DNA of 64,000 bases from SAR202 cluster bacterium (GCA_009392275.1 VFGV01000020.1:34563-98562); one strand, 5' to 3'. Counted from the stretch's first letter, positions 28,028 through 39,323 are shown. Notes: generated from the letters alone by a model not told the origin. Program-made: numbers and translations.

Positions 28028-29231
28028 ATTTCCCATCTAATTTTACGAACTCTTTTATAAATGGCTTTATATCCTCCATTAAATTTGCTGAAGGATGAGA
28101 CCTCAAAACCATTCCATCCAGATACATCATACTTTTAATAATCGGGTACATACCTTTTGGGAAACTCATTCCAGCATTAACCGCTGCTTTTATAGTTTCC
28201 ATCATCTTTTGAGTAAAACTAGCTTCTTCAGCGGTAGCAATTTCAAATCCATAATAAATCCGTTCTAATCTTTTTTGTAATTCAACCGTATCAATTGTGA
28301 TTGATGACATACTTGCTAGTGAATTAACTGCGTTTTCATAATCATATTGACTAATAGAATCGAAGAATTTCAAGAGGCCTCCGCTCACAATTTTGTCTAC
28401 TCTTCCAATAACGCCTGTATCTAGAAACCAAATCTTATTTTTACTCAACATGATATTCCCACTGTGTGGATCACCGTGAAAAACTCCTGCGCCAAATATA
28501 AAAGATCCTACTGCCTGAAACACCCTAAGCATATCTTCATATTCTAATTTGCCAGCGATAATCAATTGCTCTACTGTCATTCCTTCAATTTTCTCCGAGA
28601 CCATAACTCTGGCATTAGAAAGATCCTTGTATATATGTGGAAATGCAACATGATCTAGATTTACTTGTTGACTCAAGATTTTAGATGCTGAAATTAGATT
28701 CGCTTGACCCTCTATTTCATTATTTAAATCCAGTTCAGATAATGTGTTCAGTTCTATTGCTTTCAATGCTCCTAATGGATCTGCGACTTGTTGCAATTTA
28801 GGCCTGACCAACAAAATGCTTTTTAATATTCGCTCTGCAGCAAGTATGTCCCGCCTGAAAGACTTTTCCCAATCATCTCGTACCAACTTAATTACTACTT
28901 GCTCTCCTGTTTTAAGAGTTGCTTCATGAACTTGCCCAATTGACGCCGATGCTAAAGGTAATCCACTAATGTGCTGGAAACTACTATGCCATCCTGAATT
29001 GACACTCTTTGTAAGCAGGTCTTTAAAGGTCTTTTTGTCTAACGACTTGGTATTAGAAAATAATTTTGATAACTCTTGACACCGCTCAAATGGAAGAACA
29101 TCAGGTCTTAATGCAAAAGTTTGAGCAACTTTCATAGACAGAAGACCTTGTCTCTGTATTCGGTCAGCATCAACGGGATGATGAAAGAAAATATTGTATA
29201 AAGTTTTTATTAATTTTATTTCTTGAATCAA
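28014..29231 (-). CDS. ABC1/AarF/UbiB-family atypical kinase
   Basis: ORF; PLASASIGQVHEATLKTGEQVVIKLVRDD, VFHGDPHSGNIMLSKNKIWFLDTG. Confidence 0.9.
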   Translation of the reverse strand: MIQEIKLIKTLYNIFFHHPVDADRIQRQGLLSMKVAQTFALRPDVLPFERCQELSKLFSNTKSLDKKTFKDLLTKSVNSGWHSSFQHISGLPLASASIGQVHEATLKTGEQVVIKLVRDDWEKSFRRDILAAERILKSILLVRPKLQQVADPLGALKAIELNTLSELDLNNEIEGQANLISASKILSQQVNLDHVAFPHIYKDLSNARVMVSEKIEGMTVEQLIIAGKLEYEDMLRVFQAVGSFIFGAGVFHGDPHSGNIMLSKNKIWFLDTGVIGRVDKIVSGGLLKFFDSISQYDYENAVNSLASMSSITIDTVELQKRLERIYYGFEIATAEEASFTQKMMETIKAAVNAGMSFPKGMYPIIKSMMYLDGMVLRSHPSANLMEDIKPFIKEFVKLDGKSNSR

Positions 29232-29316
29232 TTGTAATTAGCTAGTGATAAAGTCCTATAAATATTATTAATTGGAGTCAGGCTTAATAAGTTCATTTAC
29301 AATTAAATTATGACGA

Positions 29317-30411
29317 TTAGATCGTGGAGAGATTTGGTATGATTTGTTTAGAAAGAACTTCATGAGAGTTTTTCCAAAATCCCTTCGGGTTCCATTCATG
29401 CCCTATCGTAATTAGATATCCAAAACCACCGACATCCGAATATAATTTTCGAATTTTTTCTTCTACTTCATCTGCACTACCGACCAGCCATATATTGTCT
29501 ACTAAATATTGCAATGTAACATCTCGGTCTGGCATTTCTGGGTCGATTTTAAGTTGCTGAATCCGACCTGGAATTTTGGATAAAATCCGCAGAAAATATT
29601 CTTCATATGCAACTCCGATTGAACCTTCGATAGCTTCTTTTCGAGCTTCTTTTGTTGTATCACCGATGAGAACATCCCGAGCTATTCTCCAAGTTGATCT
29701 GCTTGGTGGATCTTTCCCCACATCCCGCGCACCTTTCTCAACAGATAACCATTGTGCTTTAAGCGAAGTCATTGGCAAAAAGTTAATCGACATTGGAATC
29801 CAACCTCTCCTACCTGCCATCTCTAAGGTCTTAGAATCTGGCCTAGAGCCGGCAACAGCAATCGGAGGGTGGGGTTGTTGATATGGTTTGACATGAAATG
29901 ACATACCAATTTCTTCCAATGGCTCGGTAATAGTAAAATCCCAAAACTCGGTTTTATACCGACCAGGATCAGGTTTATCCCACAGTTGAAGCACTGTATC
30001 TATTGCTTGTGCCGTCATTTTGCGATGATCTGTAGAATCAAGTTCAAACCCAGCAGCTTGAATATCTCCTGGAAATCCACCCGGCCCAACACCCCACATG
30101 AACCTACCCTTTAACATCTGATCTAATTGAGCTATACGGTGTGCGAGATGAAACGGATTGTGATTAGGCATGCAAGTAACCCCAGTACATAGTTTCATCG
30201 TTTTAGTTTCAGGAATAAGTCTGGCAATAATTAAATCTGGTGCCGGGATGTTTTCCCATCTAGAAGTATAATGCTCTCCCAACCATGTTTCACTATAACC
30301 AAGCTCATCCAATATTGAAAGTCGCTCTATGTCCATATCCAAAGTATCACTCCAGGCAGACACACCTGGTCGGTGAAGTGGCATTGTGAAATCACCTAAC
30401 AAAATGGACAT
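29317..30411 (-). CDS. LLM class (luciferase-like) flavin-dependent oxidoreductase
   Basis: ORF; LDELGYSETWLGEHYTSRWENIPAPDLI, GVTCMPNHNPFHLAHRIAQLDQMLKGRFMWGVGPG. Confidence 0.93.
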   Translation of the reverse strand: MSILLGDFTMPLHRPGVSAWSDTLDMDIERLSILDELGYSETWLGEHYTSRWENIPAPDLIIARLIPETKTMKLCTGVTCMPNHNPFHLAHRIAQLDQMLKGRFMWGVGPGGFPGDIQAAGFELDSTDHRKMTAQAIDTVLQLWDKPDPGRYKTEFWDFTITEPLEEIGMSFHVKPYQQPHPPIAVAGSRPDSKTLEMAGRRGWIPMSINFLPMTSLKAQWLSVEKGARDVGKDPPSRSTWRIARDVLIGDTTKEARKEAIEGSIGVAYEEYFLRILSKIPGRIQQLKIDPEMPDRDVTLQYLVDNIWLVGSADEVEEKIRKLYSDVGGFGYLITIGHEWNPKGFWKNSHEVLSKQIIPNLSTI

Positions 30412-30544
30412 TATAAATTTACTTCCTTTATTATTCCCCCACAGGCTTAATTTAATTGTATATCAATAAAGTTACTAATGATGTTTATATGGATCTTTTA
30501 TTCCAAGGTTCAAAATTAATTCTTCTTTAATATGGGAGTAAAAA

Positions 30545-31291
30545 ATGAGACTTAGAGAGAAAGTGGCAATAATTACAGGAGGATCGAGGGGGCAGGGCGC
30601 AGCTGAGGCAAAGCTTTTTGCAAAAGAGGGGGCATCTGTAATTATTGGAGATATTTTAGACAATGAAGGTAAAAAAGTTGCAGATGAAATAAAAAACAAC
30701 GGTGGTTCTGCAAAATATATCAGATTGGACGTTCAGAAAGAACTCGATTGGAACAATGCTGTCAAACTAGCTATTGAAACATATGGGAAACTAGATATAT
30801 TGGTTAATAACGCTGCTATTCTTACTTTGAGCACCATAGAAGAGACTACCAAAGAAGAGTGGGACAAAGTTATGGACATAAACATGTGGGGAATTGTTCT
30901 TGGTACGAAAGCTGTTTTGTCTGAAATGCGTAAAAGTGGTGGTGGATCAATAGTAAACATCTCGTCACTTTCAGCAATAATTGCTCAACCGTGGGCTGCT
31001 GCCTATCACGCATCTAAGGGTGCTGTCAGAATTCATACAAAAGAAGCTGCTCTAGAATTTGCGAAGGATAATATCCGGGTAAATTCTATACACCCAGGAG
31101 CTATCGATACGGATATGATCAGAGATGCTTACGGTATGGAGAGAGTATCTGAATATTTGGAACTTATTCCCTTAGGTCGCATGGGAAATTCTGAAGATAT
31201 TGCTAAAGGAGTTTTATTTCTAGCATCAGATGACTCTAGTTATATTACTGGCGCCGAACTTACTATCGATGGCGGCATATTAATTAAATAA
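30545..31291 (+). CDS. SDR family oxidoreductase
   Basis: ORF; AIITGGSRGQGAAEAKLFAKEGA, LDILVNNAAI, YHASKGAVRIHTKEAALEFA. Confidence 0.93.
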   Translation: MRLREKVAIITGGSRGQGAAEAKLFAKEGASVIIGDILDNEGKKVADEIKNNGGSAKYIRLDVQKELDWNNAVKLAIETYGKLDILVNNAAILTLSTIEETTKEEWDKVMDINMWGIVLGTKAVLSEMRKSGGGSIVNISSLSAIIAQPWAAAYHASKGAVRIHTKEAALEFAKDNIRVNSIHPGAIDTDMIRDAYGMERVSEYLELIPLGRMGNSEDIAKGVLFLASDDSSYITGAELTIDGGILIK

Positions 31292-31312
31292 ATCATTTTA
31301 GGAGTCATTCAT

Positions 31313-33007
31313 ATGGTAGAAGTATTTAAACCGGCTCAGTTAAGGGTTGAGTATGACGTTAAAACAAAAATGCGAGACGATGTAAGTCTCTCTTCAGACA
31401 TATATTTTCCAATTGGCAGCGGTCCGTGGCCAGTCATACTCATAAGAACTCCCTACAATAATCAAATGCCCGAGCTAATTATTGAAAGCGCAACATATTT
31501 TGCGCAAAACGGGTATGTTGTCATATCTCAAGACGTCCGAGGTAGATTTGATTCCGATGGTAAGTTTGAGCCTTGGGTTAACGAATTTAACGATGGATAT
31601 GACACTATAGAGTGGATAGGTAAGCAAACTTGGTGCAACGGGAATGTTGGAATGCATGGCCCCTCATATGTGGGTAATGTTCAATGGCAAGCTGCAGCTA
31701 TGAATAGTGAATATTTGAAAGCTATTGTGCCGCGTGTTATTGGAGATAACTTACATGAAGCACCGCATTACCAGGGTGGAGCCTTACAACTCGGTTGGAC
31801 TGCTACTTGGTCATTTCGAATGGGTGGAAGAACTGCTCAAGACATAGATATTTATGACTGGACACAAGTTTTTCATACTCTTCCATTAAAAGATATACCC
31901 AAAACTTCAGGGAAAAATCTTAGTTTTTTCGATGATTGGATGAAACATCCCAGTTATGATGAATATTGGAAAACACTTGCCATAAAAGAAAGGTATTCTG
32001 ATATCAAAATACCAATACTGCAGATTGGTGGTTGGTATGATTTTTTTACCGCTGGTACTCTTAATAACTTCGTTGGAATGAAAGAAAATGGTGGGTCAGA
32101 ACTTGCACGGAAATACCAACGAGCAATAATGGGTCCATGGACCCATAGTTTTGTTGGAAAACTGACCTATGCCGGAAATACAGACTATAGTTCCACAGCT
32201 TCAATAGACCTATTGGAAATAGAATTGGCTTGGTTTGACCATTGGCTGAAAGAAGTGCAAAACGAAGCTGAGCTAGAGCCCCCACTAAAGCTTTTTATTA
32301 TGGGGTCAAATAAATGGCGTGATGAGTTCGAATGGCCATTAAAACGGACAAGTTTTACATCTTGGTATTTCCATTCAAATGGCAATGCTAATTCAGCAGC
32401 TGGCTTCGGTACTTTGTCTGCTGAGAAGCCAGATAAAGAAACGCCTGACCATTTTACTTATAATCCTATGTTTCCTGTACCAACTAAAGGAGGTTGCAAC
32501 TGTTGTGACCCACACATTATTCCGTGGGGGTCGTATGATCAAAGAGATGTGGAAGCCAGGTCTGATGTGCTCGTATACACTTCAGCCGAGTTAGATAAAC
32601 CCATGGAGGTCACAGGACCAATAACAGTTAAACTTTTTGCATCTAGTGACTGCCTAGACACAGATTTCACAGCTAAACTTGTCGATGTTTACCCTGATGG
32701 TAGAGCATTGAATTTATGCGATGGTATTATAAGGGCACGTTATAGAAACAGCACAGAGACAGCAGAGCTACTAGAACCAAATAAAATATACGAATTCACG
32801 ATCGACCTATGGCCAACAAGTAACTTATTTAAAAAGGGCCATAAGATCAGAGTTGATATATCATCCTCAAATTTCCCGAGATTTGATAGAAATACTAATA
32901 CCGGACTCGACAATAATAGCGACAGCGAATTGAAAATTGCTAAACAAACTGTCTATCATGAAACCGGATTATTATCGCAAATAATCTTGCCCGTAATCCC
33001 GAATTAA
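31313..33007 (+). CDS. CocE/NonD family hydrolase (X-Pro dipeptidyl-peptidase S15-like)
   Basis: ORF; VILIRTPYNNQ, VSQDVRGRFDSDGKFEPWVNEFNDGYDTIEWIGKQTWCNGNVGMHGPSYVGNVQW, IGGWYDFF, GPWTH. Confidence 0.93.
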   Translation: MVEVFKPAQLRVEYDVKTKMRDDVSLSSDIYFPIGSGPWPVILIRTPYNNQMPELIIESATYFAQNGYVVISQDVRGRFDSDGKFEPWVNEFNDGYDTIEWIGKQTWCNGNVGMHGPSYVGNVQWQAAAMNSEYLKAIVPRVIGDNLHEAPHYQGGALQLGWTATWSFRMGGRTAQDIDIYDWTQVFHTLPLKDIPKTSGKNLSFFDDWMKHPSYDEYWKTLAIKERYSDIKIPILQIGGWYDFFTAGTLNNFVGMKENGGSELARKYQRAIMGPWTHSFVGKLTYAGNTDYSSTASIDLLEIELAWFDHWLKEVQNEAELEPPLKLFIMGSNKWRDEFEWPLKRTSFTSWYFHSNGNANSAAGFGTLSAEKPDKETPDHFTYNPMFPVPTKGGCNCCDPHIIPWGSYDQRDVEARSDVLVYTSAELDKPMEVTGPITVKLFASSDCLDTDFTAKLVDVYPDGRALNLCDGIIRARYRNSTETAELLEPNKIYEFTIDLWPTSNLFKKGHKIRVDISSSNFPRFDRNTNTGLDNNSDSELKIAKQTVYHETGLLSQIILPVIPN

Positions 33008-33107
33008 GATTTCTATGAACTACAAATAACATCAAAATTTAATATCTGAGGTGTTTTGTTGTAGAATTTGCCTTCGAACAAAAACTAAACTCGAGGAACT
33101 TGATTTG

Positions 33108-34295
33108 ATGCGAGCAATCTTACTTTTCACAATACTCATTATATCTATGATCACCATGCTTAATTGCGGCGGATCAGACTCTAGTGGAACTGAAAATTCA
33201 AATAATAAAGATGACTCTATAGAGACGTCAGCAGACCGGTTTAAAGACGAACCAACAGATGCAGCTGTTAGTATGTCTCCTGGTGAATTTGTCAGAGTGG
33301 AAGATACTAAGGCAAAGAGAGCAGGATTAACTTCAGTTTTACTGAAAGACGGAACTGCAATGATATTTGGAGGTCGTACAGACGGAAGTGGAGGATTTTG
33401 GCTAAACTACAATTTCAGTACAGAAATGTTCAATGCTGAAACTGGTTCATGGACACTAAGCGGAGAAATGAATACTGCTCGTGCAGGGGCAATCGGCATA
33501 GTTTTTGAAAACGGAAGCGTACTGGCTGCGGGAGGAGAAGGTGAGCAGAATAAAGCGATTGGGTCTACTGAGCTTTGGGATCCTGCAACTGGAGAATGGT
33601 CTGAGATCGGAGCACTAAACGAAGAACGAGACACTACGGACGGTGTATTACTAAATAATGGGACCGTTTTAGTGGCAGGTGGCCGCAGTGAAGCTTACAG
33701 TCTTATGAATTCAGTTGAGATATTTGATCCTTCAACTAATCAATGGACTTTGATAAACCCCATGGCTGAAGCTAGAATTGGCCATACAACAACATTGCTT
33801 CAAGATGGACGCGTACTAGTTACTGGAGGAGGAAAAAAAGATGGACCATACCTTAAATCCGCTGAAATATATGATCCTTCTACAGGAGAATGGTCAGCTG
33901 GTGGGGAAATGAATTTAAGCAGAAGATCTCACACAGCTAGTTTACTGCAAGATGGTCGAGTACTAATATCGGGTGGTAGTGGAAAAAGAATGATTGCCGA
34001 AATCTGGGATCCAGCCGATATGTCATTCACCAAAACAGGAACTCTTAACATACCCAGAGCAGATCATGAAGCAGTAGTTTTGCAAGATGGTAGAGTATTG
34101 GTCTTGGGCGGAATTGGCAACCGTGATTCGGGCGAATTATGGGATGCTGAAACAGGGGAATGGATGATGTCTGGCGAGATGGAAGTAGGTAGATATGAAT
34201 TTGGGGCGACAATACTTCCGGATGGAACAGTTATAGTGGCAGGCGGTAATAGTTCTGAAGGAATGACAGCATCAGCAGAGATGTTCAAGCCATAG
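33108..34295 (+). CDS. Kelch-repeat lipoprotein
   Basis: ORF (ATG 33108 preferred); lipobox MLNCGG; repeated TTLLQDGRVLVTGGG..SAEIYDPSTGEWS units. Confidence 0.88.
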   Translation: MRAILLFTILIISMITMLNCGGSDSSGTENSNNKDDSIETSADRFKDEPTDAAVSMSPGEFVRVEDTKAKRAGLTSVLLKDGTAMIFGGRTDGSGGFWLNYNFSTEMFNAETGSWTLSGEMNTARAGAIGIVFENGSVLAAGGEGEQNKAIGSTELWDPATGEWSEIGALNEERDTTDGVLLNNGTVLVAGGRSEAYSLMNSVEIFDPSTNQWTLINPMAEARIGHTTTLLQDGRVLVTGGGKKDGPYLKSAEIYDPSTGEWSAGGEMNLSRRSHTASLLQDGRVLISGGSGKRMIAEIWDPADMSFTKTGTLNIPRADHEAVVLQDGRVLVLGGIGNRDSGELWDAETGEWMMSGEMEVGRYEFGATILPDGTVIVAGGNSSEGMTASAEMFKP

Positions 34296-34350
34296 TCTAA
34301 TTACTCTGTTTCCATCATACATTCAATACAATTTAACTTTTTGAAACAAA

Positions 34351-34395
34351 TTAAACGCTAAGGCAAAATTGATTGTTTTTTGCCTTAGCGTTTAA
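34351..34395. terminator. Bidirectional intrinsic terminator between convergent genes
   Basis: TTAAACGCTAAGGCAAAA ... TTTTTGCCTTAGCGTTTAA long stem. Confidence 0.8.
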
Positions 34396-34736
34396 TTTCT
34401 TCTTAATAAGATATGCTTACGATTTTTAGTGTACGGCCTAACTTCATTAGCCCAACGACCTTTTTCAACAGCATCACTCCATTCCCGACTTATTAAAACT
34501 TCAGGACTTTCAACTTCATATATTGCTGTATGTTTAGGTTGATTGTCCACAACAATATTTTTGATATCGCCTCCAATAGCTAGTCTCAATTCCTCTGTTT
34601 TAAACCGAGCAATTGATATGACACCCGGAACTTCAGCTAAAAATGGAACATGCTCCGTGTCATACACCTCGTCAAAAACCTGCTGCTTATCAGATTCGAT
34701 ATTCATACTCGCCATAAATAAGTATTTGCTATTCAT
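34392..34736 (-). CDS. Small ferredoxin-like-fold (dimeric alpha/beta barrel) protein, 114 aa
   Basis: ORF; YLFMASMNIESDKQQVFDEVYDTEHVPFLAEVPGVISIARF resembles EthD/stress-responsive barrel proteins. Confidence 0.6.
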   Translation of the reverse strand: MNSKYLFMASMNIESDKQQVFDEVYDTEHVPFLAEVPGVISIARFKTEELRLAIGGDIKNIVVDNQPKHTAIYEVESPEVLISREWSDAVEKGRWANEVRPYTKNRKHILLRRN

Positions 34737-34786
34737 TAATCATTCTCCATAATTTTGTTTAATCATTTTGAGAGAACCTTGAATCT

Positions 34787-37700
34787 TTATATTCTCCCCT
34801 TAGTCGTACCTTGTGTCTGTTTAGAAACCAAGTTGGCATATAAACCGCTTGCACTTAATAGAACATCATGAGTTCCTTGTTCTACTACCTTGCCTTGATC
34901 CAATACAACAATATTGTCAGCTGATTTAATCGTAGATAGACGATGAGCAATTATTATTGTTGATCTTCCTGACATCAAAGTATTAAGTGATTGATGAATT
35001 AAAGATTCACTTTCAGCATCTAGGTGAGATGTAGCTTCATCCAATATAAGCACAGGTGCATTTTTTAAAAAAGCTCTGGCAATTGCTATTCGTTGTCGCT
35101 GGCCCCCAGACAATTGAAACCCTCTTTCGCCTGCAACAGTATCGTATTTGTGAGGTAAATCCATTATAAATTCATGAGCAGATGCGCTTTTTGCTGCTTC
35201 TATGATTTCATTTTCAGTTGCGTCAGGCCGAGCCATTACCAAATTTTCTTTTATTGACGTATTGAACAAATATGTATCTTGAGATACCAAAGCGATTTGA
35301 TCTCTTAAATCATTCAACTTGTAATTACGTATATCCACATCGTTTAAACATATTTCTCCATTTTGGGGATCCCAAAAACGCAAAATTAGATGTGCTGCAG
35401 TAGTCTTACCAGCACCTGATCGACCTATTAATGCAAGGCTCTCTCCTGGATTTAACACGAAATTGACATCTTGCAAAACAGGCTCCAATTCAGATAGATA
35501 ACTAAATGATACATTTTTAAACTTCAACTCCCCTCGATATCGCAGTTTGGGTGTTTGATTATTCAAATTAAGCTGCATGGGCCCATCTAATATTTTTACC
35601 GGTTCATCATGTATTCTAAATATCCGACGAGCACTGCCAATTGTGTCGGATAATTGACGACCAACTTGGGCTACCTCTGAAATTGGTAAAAATGCAGTGT
35701 ATGCGATGATCGATACTAAGGGTAAAAATGAAACTGACATGTCTCCAATTGTTACTAAATATGCACCCAAACCAAGAACTAAAATTCCTCCCAGGCCCAT
35801 AGCAGATTCAATTAATGCTCTTTGAATAGTTAAGATTTTGAAAAACTTTATTCTTAAAGCTGCATATCTATTCTGATTTTGATCTACCTCTTCCAGTCTT
35901 AAAGAAGACCTCCCGAATGAAACAATTTCTTTAATTCCCTGTATTCCGTCCACCATATGTGCATTAACTTCTCCTAATTGCTCACGTGATTTGAACCCCA
36001 ACATATCAAGCTTGTCTCTAACACGAAATGGCATATAAGCAATCAATATAAGTAAAGGCATAAGAATCAAAGCTAATAACCATTCGATTGAACCTATAAT
36101 CAACAATACAGACAGCGGTACGGCTATAGCAACAAAGGCAGGTGCTACAGTGTGCGCAAAGAATAACTCAACAGTTTCTACATCAGTTGTTACAGCAGAT
36201 ATTATGTCACCTGATCTGTGTCTAACCAAATATGCAGGAGCAAGCTTATCTAATTTCTTATATAGATCAATTCTCATTTCTGCCAGCAACCTAAATGCTA
36301 AATCATGTGCAATCCAAGACTCAGCCCATTGAAACACTGGTGTTAGTACAGCAAGTACACCTAATGCTGCTAATAAACCATAAATTGCATTTCCATTTGC
36401 CACTTGAGCCACAAGGTATGCACTGACAATACCCAGTCCAAGCAAAACAGCAACTCGACCTACGCCTAACAAAAAAGTGAGTATGAGTTCATTACGCCAT
36501 GGCTCTATTAAATTAAATAAACGCGCAAAAACCTCTTTCAAATTTATATTTGCTTGTTGGATATTAATGGGTTCTAATGAAGCTCTCTTTTGGTTATTAT
36601 TGGTTGACTCGCGTGTCTTAATCACCTCAATTTTGTCGGATTCAAACTTAGAGTTATCAAACTCTAGTTGATCCATCATAAGTTTCAAATACATACCTTT
36701 ATTAGAAATCAACTCATCATGAGAACCTTCCTGTACAACCTCTCCTTGATCAATCACCAAAATCCTGTCAGCACCAATAACACTGGAGAGACGATGTGCA
36801 ACGATCAGCGTTGTTCGATCAACCATTAATTGATCAAGAGCAGCCTGAATCAAAAACTCATTTTCCGCATCAACACTAGATAATGCTTCATCTAATATCA
36901 AAATTGGAGCATCTTTTAAAAGCGCTCTTGCAATAGCTATACGCTGTTTCTGCCCACCAGAAAGCTTAATTCCACGCTCACCAAGTAAAGTATCAAACCC
37001 TTGTGGTAATGCTTTAATAAAATCCAAGGCATTTGCTGCTGCTGCTGCTTGCTCCAGTTCCTCATCAGTCGCATCTAATTTCCCGTACCTTAAGTTTTCA
37101 GCAACACTTCCAAAGAATATATATGTTTCCTGAGAAACTATACTGATATGTTCCCTAGCAAAATCCAAAGGTATGTCTTGAAGATTACTTGACCCAATCT
37201 TAACTGACCCAAAAGACGGATCAAAGAATCGCATCAACAATGAAACAATAGTAGTCTTACCGGCTCCACTTGGGCCTACAATCGCAAGACGCTCTCCCAT
37301 TGACACTGAGAAGGAGACATTATTTAAAACAATATCTTCTCGGCCAGGATAAGAAAATGATACGTCTTGGAAATGGACGGTTGGATCTAAATGCTTAAAA
37401 GGTCTTGATACCTTTCTATTATCACTAACTAATGGTTCAGCATCCATAATCTCCAACACAGAAGTTGCTGACGCCATACCAACCATTCCATGATGATATA
37501 ACAAGGTGAGCTCACGTAATGGCCTGAACACCTCTACTCCAAGCATTACCACAATCAATAGTGTCGACAAATCAAGTTCTCCAGAACTAACCCTCAAAGC
37601 CCCTAAACCTAAAGCGAGAGCGGCTCCTCCAGATATCCCCAGCCATGTAACACCAATCGTTGCCTGGTTAGTAGCTAGAATTGCCATTGTAGATCGAAAT

Positions 37701-38383
37701 ACCCTTCTAGCCTTCTCTGCGAGGTCATCTCCTTTAATGTCACTTTGACCAAAAGACTTGAGAGTTGCAAGTCCTTGTACAGAATCTAAAAATTCAGCAC
37801 TTAAATCATGGTAAGCATCCCTCCTAAAAAGAGAACTTTTCTCATTCCAGCGATGAAAAGCCAATGGGGCGATTAAGGTAATTAATGCAAAAATCAAATA
37901 TATTAGCGCGGTGTAAATATCAAGAAATGCCATAAAGAAGAATAGGCCAATTGGGGTAATCAAACCTACAAACATCTGTGGAAGATATTCTCCAAAATAA
38001 CTTTCAAGAACCTCAATCCCTTCAACAAGAGATACTAATACATCACCAGTTCTTCTACGAAGAAGTACTGCAGGCCCTAAATGCAAGATTTTTTCAAATA
38101 AGCGACGCCTCAGCTGCTTCTGTATTTTCAAAGCATTACGGTGCCCAGTCATTTCTTTGAAATACTGGAAGACACACCTAGATATTATTGCCAGAATAAC
38201 TCCGAGAATTGACAGCGTAATCTTACTGAACGATTCTTCTTGAAACACCATTGCAACCACATAACCTGACATAACTAGCCTGCTTACACCAGCTACGGCT
38301 GTCAAAACTCCAAACACAACACCTAGCATAATCCTCAATCTAAAACCGGAGGTGAATTCCCAAAGCCTCGTATTAAAATACAT
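34787..38383 (-). CDS. Full-length fused ABC exporter (TMD-NBD-TMD-NBD, 1198 aa)
   Basis: ORF; two NBDs with GPSGAGKT/LSGGQKQRIAIARALL/ILILDEALSSVD and [36 protein letters not shown]. Confidence 0.95.
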   Translation of the reverse strand: MYFNTRLWEFTSGFRLRIMLGVVFGVLTAVAGVSRLVMSGYVVAMVFQEESFSKITLSILGVILAIISRCVFQYFKEMTGHRNALKIQKQLRRRLFEKILHLGPAVLLRRRTGDVLVSLVEGIEVLESYFGEYLPQMFVGLITPIGLFFFMAFLDIYTALIYLIFALITLIAPLAFHRWNEKSSLFRRDAYHDLSAEFLDSVQGLATLKSFGQSDIKGDDLAEKARRVFRSTMAILATNQATIGVTWLGISGGAALALGLGALRVSSGELDLSTLLIVVMLGVEVFRPLRELTLLYHHGMVGMASATSVLEIMDAEPLVSDNRKVSRPFKHLDPTVHFQDVSFSYPGREDIVLNNVSFSVSMGERLAIVGPSGAGKTTIVSLLMRFFDPSFGSVKIGSSNLQDIPLDFAREHISIVSQETYIFFGSVAENLRYGKLDATDEELEQAAAAANALDFIKALPQGFDTLLGERGIKLSGGQKQRIAIARALLKDAPILILDEALSSVDAENEFLIQAALDQLMVDRTTLIVAHRLSSVIGADRILVIDQGEVVQEGSHDELISNKGMYLKLMMDQLEFDNSKFESDKIEVIKTRESTNNNQKRASLEPINIQQANINLKEVFARLFNLIEPWRNELILTFLLGVGRVAVLLGLGIVSAYLVAQVANGNAIYGLLAALGVLAVLTPVFQWAESWIAHDLAFRLLAEMRIDLYKKLDKLAPAYLVRHRSGDIISAVTTDVETVELFFAHTVAPAFVAIAVPLSVLLIIGSIEWLLALILMPLLILIAYMPFRVRDKLDMLGFKSREQLGEVNAHMVDGIQGIKEIVSFGRSSLRLEEVDQNQNRYAALRIKFFKILTIQRALIESAMGLGGILVLGLGAYLVTIGDMSVSFLPLVSIIAYTAFLPISEVAQVGRQLSDTIGSARRIFRIHDEPVKILDGPMQLNLNNQTPKLRYRGELKFKNVSFSYLSELEPVLQDVNFVLNPGESLALIGRSGAGKTTAAHLILRFWDPQNGEICLNDVDIRNYKLNDLRDQIALVSQDTYLFNTSIKENLVMARPDATENEIIEAAKSASAHEFIMDLPHKYDTVAGERGFQLSGGQRQRIAIARAFLKNAPVLILDEATSHLDAESESLIHQSLNTLMSGRSTIIIAHRLSTIKSADNIVVLDQGKVVEQGTHDVLLSASGLYANLVSKQTQGTTKGRI

Positions 38384-38437
38384 TTATTGCAGCCAAATCA
38401 GTCAATTTTATAAATATCATCAAATGAAATCTTTTGA

Positions 38438-39196
38438 TTAATCTTTCCTTGCAATAACTATCATACGTTTACCTGATATATTAAACGGGCTTTCATCATA
38501 TCCACCATAAACATTCTGCATAGATAAACCCGCTTTTTCTAACATATATTTGAATTCCGTAGCCACATAAAGACGTATATGGTGGCCAGTTTTAGTTAAA
38601 GATCCATCAGGGCCAATAATTTTAAAATTGATATGGCTTCTACCTTCTATAGAATCCCATTCTCTTTCTTCTAAATATATAGCCTCTTTGTTGTTTTCTC
38701 TCCATTCTCTTTCTATGTGATTAGCCACAACCCAATCTCTATTAAGCATATCGAATAAAGCTAAACCGTCTTTTTTCAAACTTTTGGATACTGCATTAAG
38801 AACTTTTTGATCTTCAATATCAGATTCAAAATAACCCAATGCAGTAAAAATATTTATAACAGCATCGAACTTATTCTCAAATGGAATATCTCTCATGTCA
38901 GCTTCAACTGTACTGATTTCTACGCCTGATTTTGATGCTTTCGCTTTAGCCAAAGACAATAACTCGTTCGAAAAATCTAAACCTGTAACCTTGACGCCAT
39001 TTCTTGCAAGAGGAACTGATATACGACCCTGTCCACAACACAGATCCAAAACTTCATCGCCCTTTTTGAGACTTAATACTTTTTCCACAAACTTTGCCTG
39101 TCGTTCTGACTCTTTATCGCCAAAAACATGTGCGTAAATGTTTAAGTACTCAGGTCCAAAAAAAGATTTATACCACTCCGGATCATAATCTGACAT
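38438..39196 (-). CDS. Class I SAM-dependent methyltransferase
   Basis: ORF; GDEVLDLCCGQGRISVPLARNGVKVTGLDFSNELL. Confidence 0.92.
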   Translation of the reverse strand: MSDYDPEWYKSFFGPEYLNIYAHVFGDKESERQAKFVEKVLSLKKGDEVLDLCCGQGRISVPLARNGVKVTGLDFSNELLSLAKAKASKSGVEISTVEADMRDIPFENKFDAVINIFTALGYFESDIEDQKVLNAVSKSLKKDGLALFDMLNRDWVVANHIEREWRENNKEAIYLEEREWDSIEGRSHINFKIIGPDGSLTKTGHHIRLYVATEFKYMLEKAGLSMQNVYGGYDESPFNISGKRMIVIARKD

Positions 39197-39323
39197 GTTT
39201 TTAATACCTCCAGAAAATTTTATCAGTATTTACTTAATAGATGTTTTTAAAAAATTCTTTACCTTGTGTTTTTTAAACCATGTTACAATCGAACTATATT
39301 AACCTGTAACGGAGATCTGAGTT

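Noticed and set aside
34787-38383. ABC exporter as a specific drug-resistance gene
   Set aside because: Both NBDs are generic; substrate cannot be inferred from sequence alone
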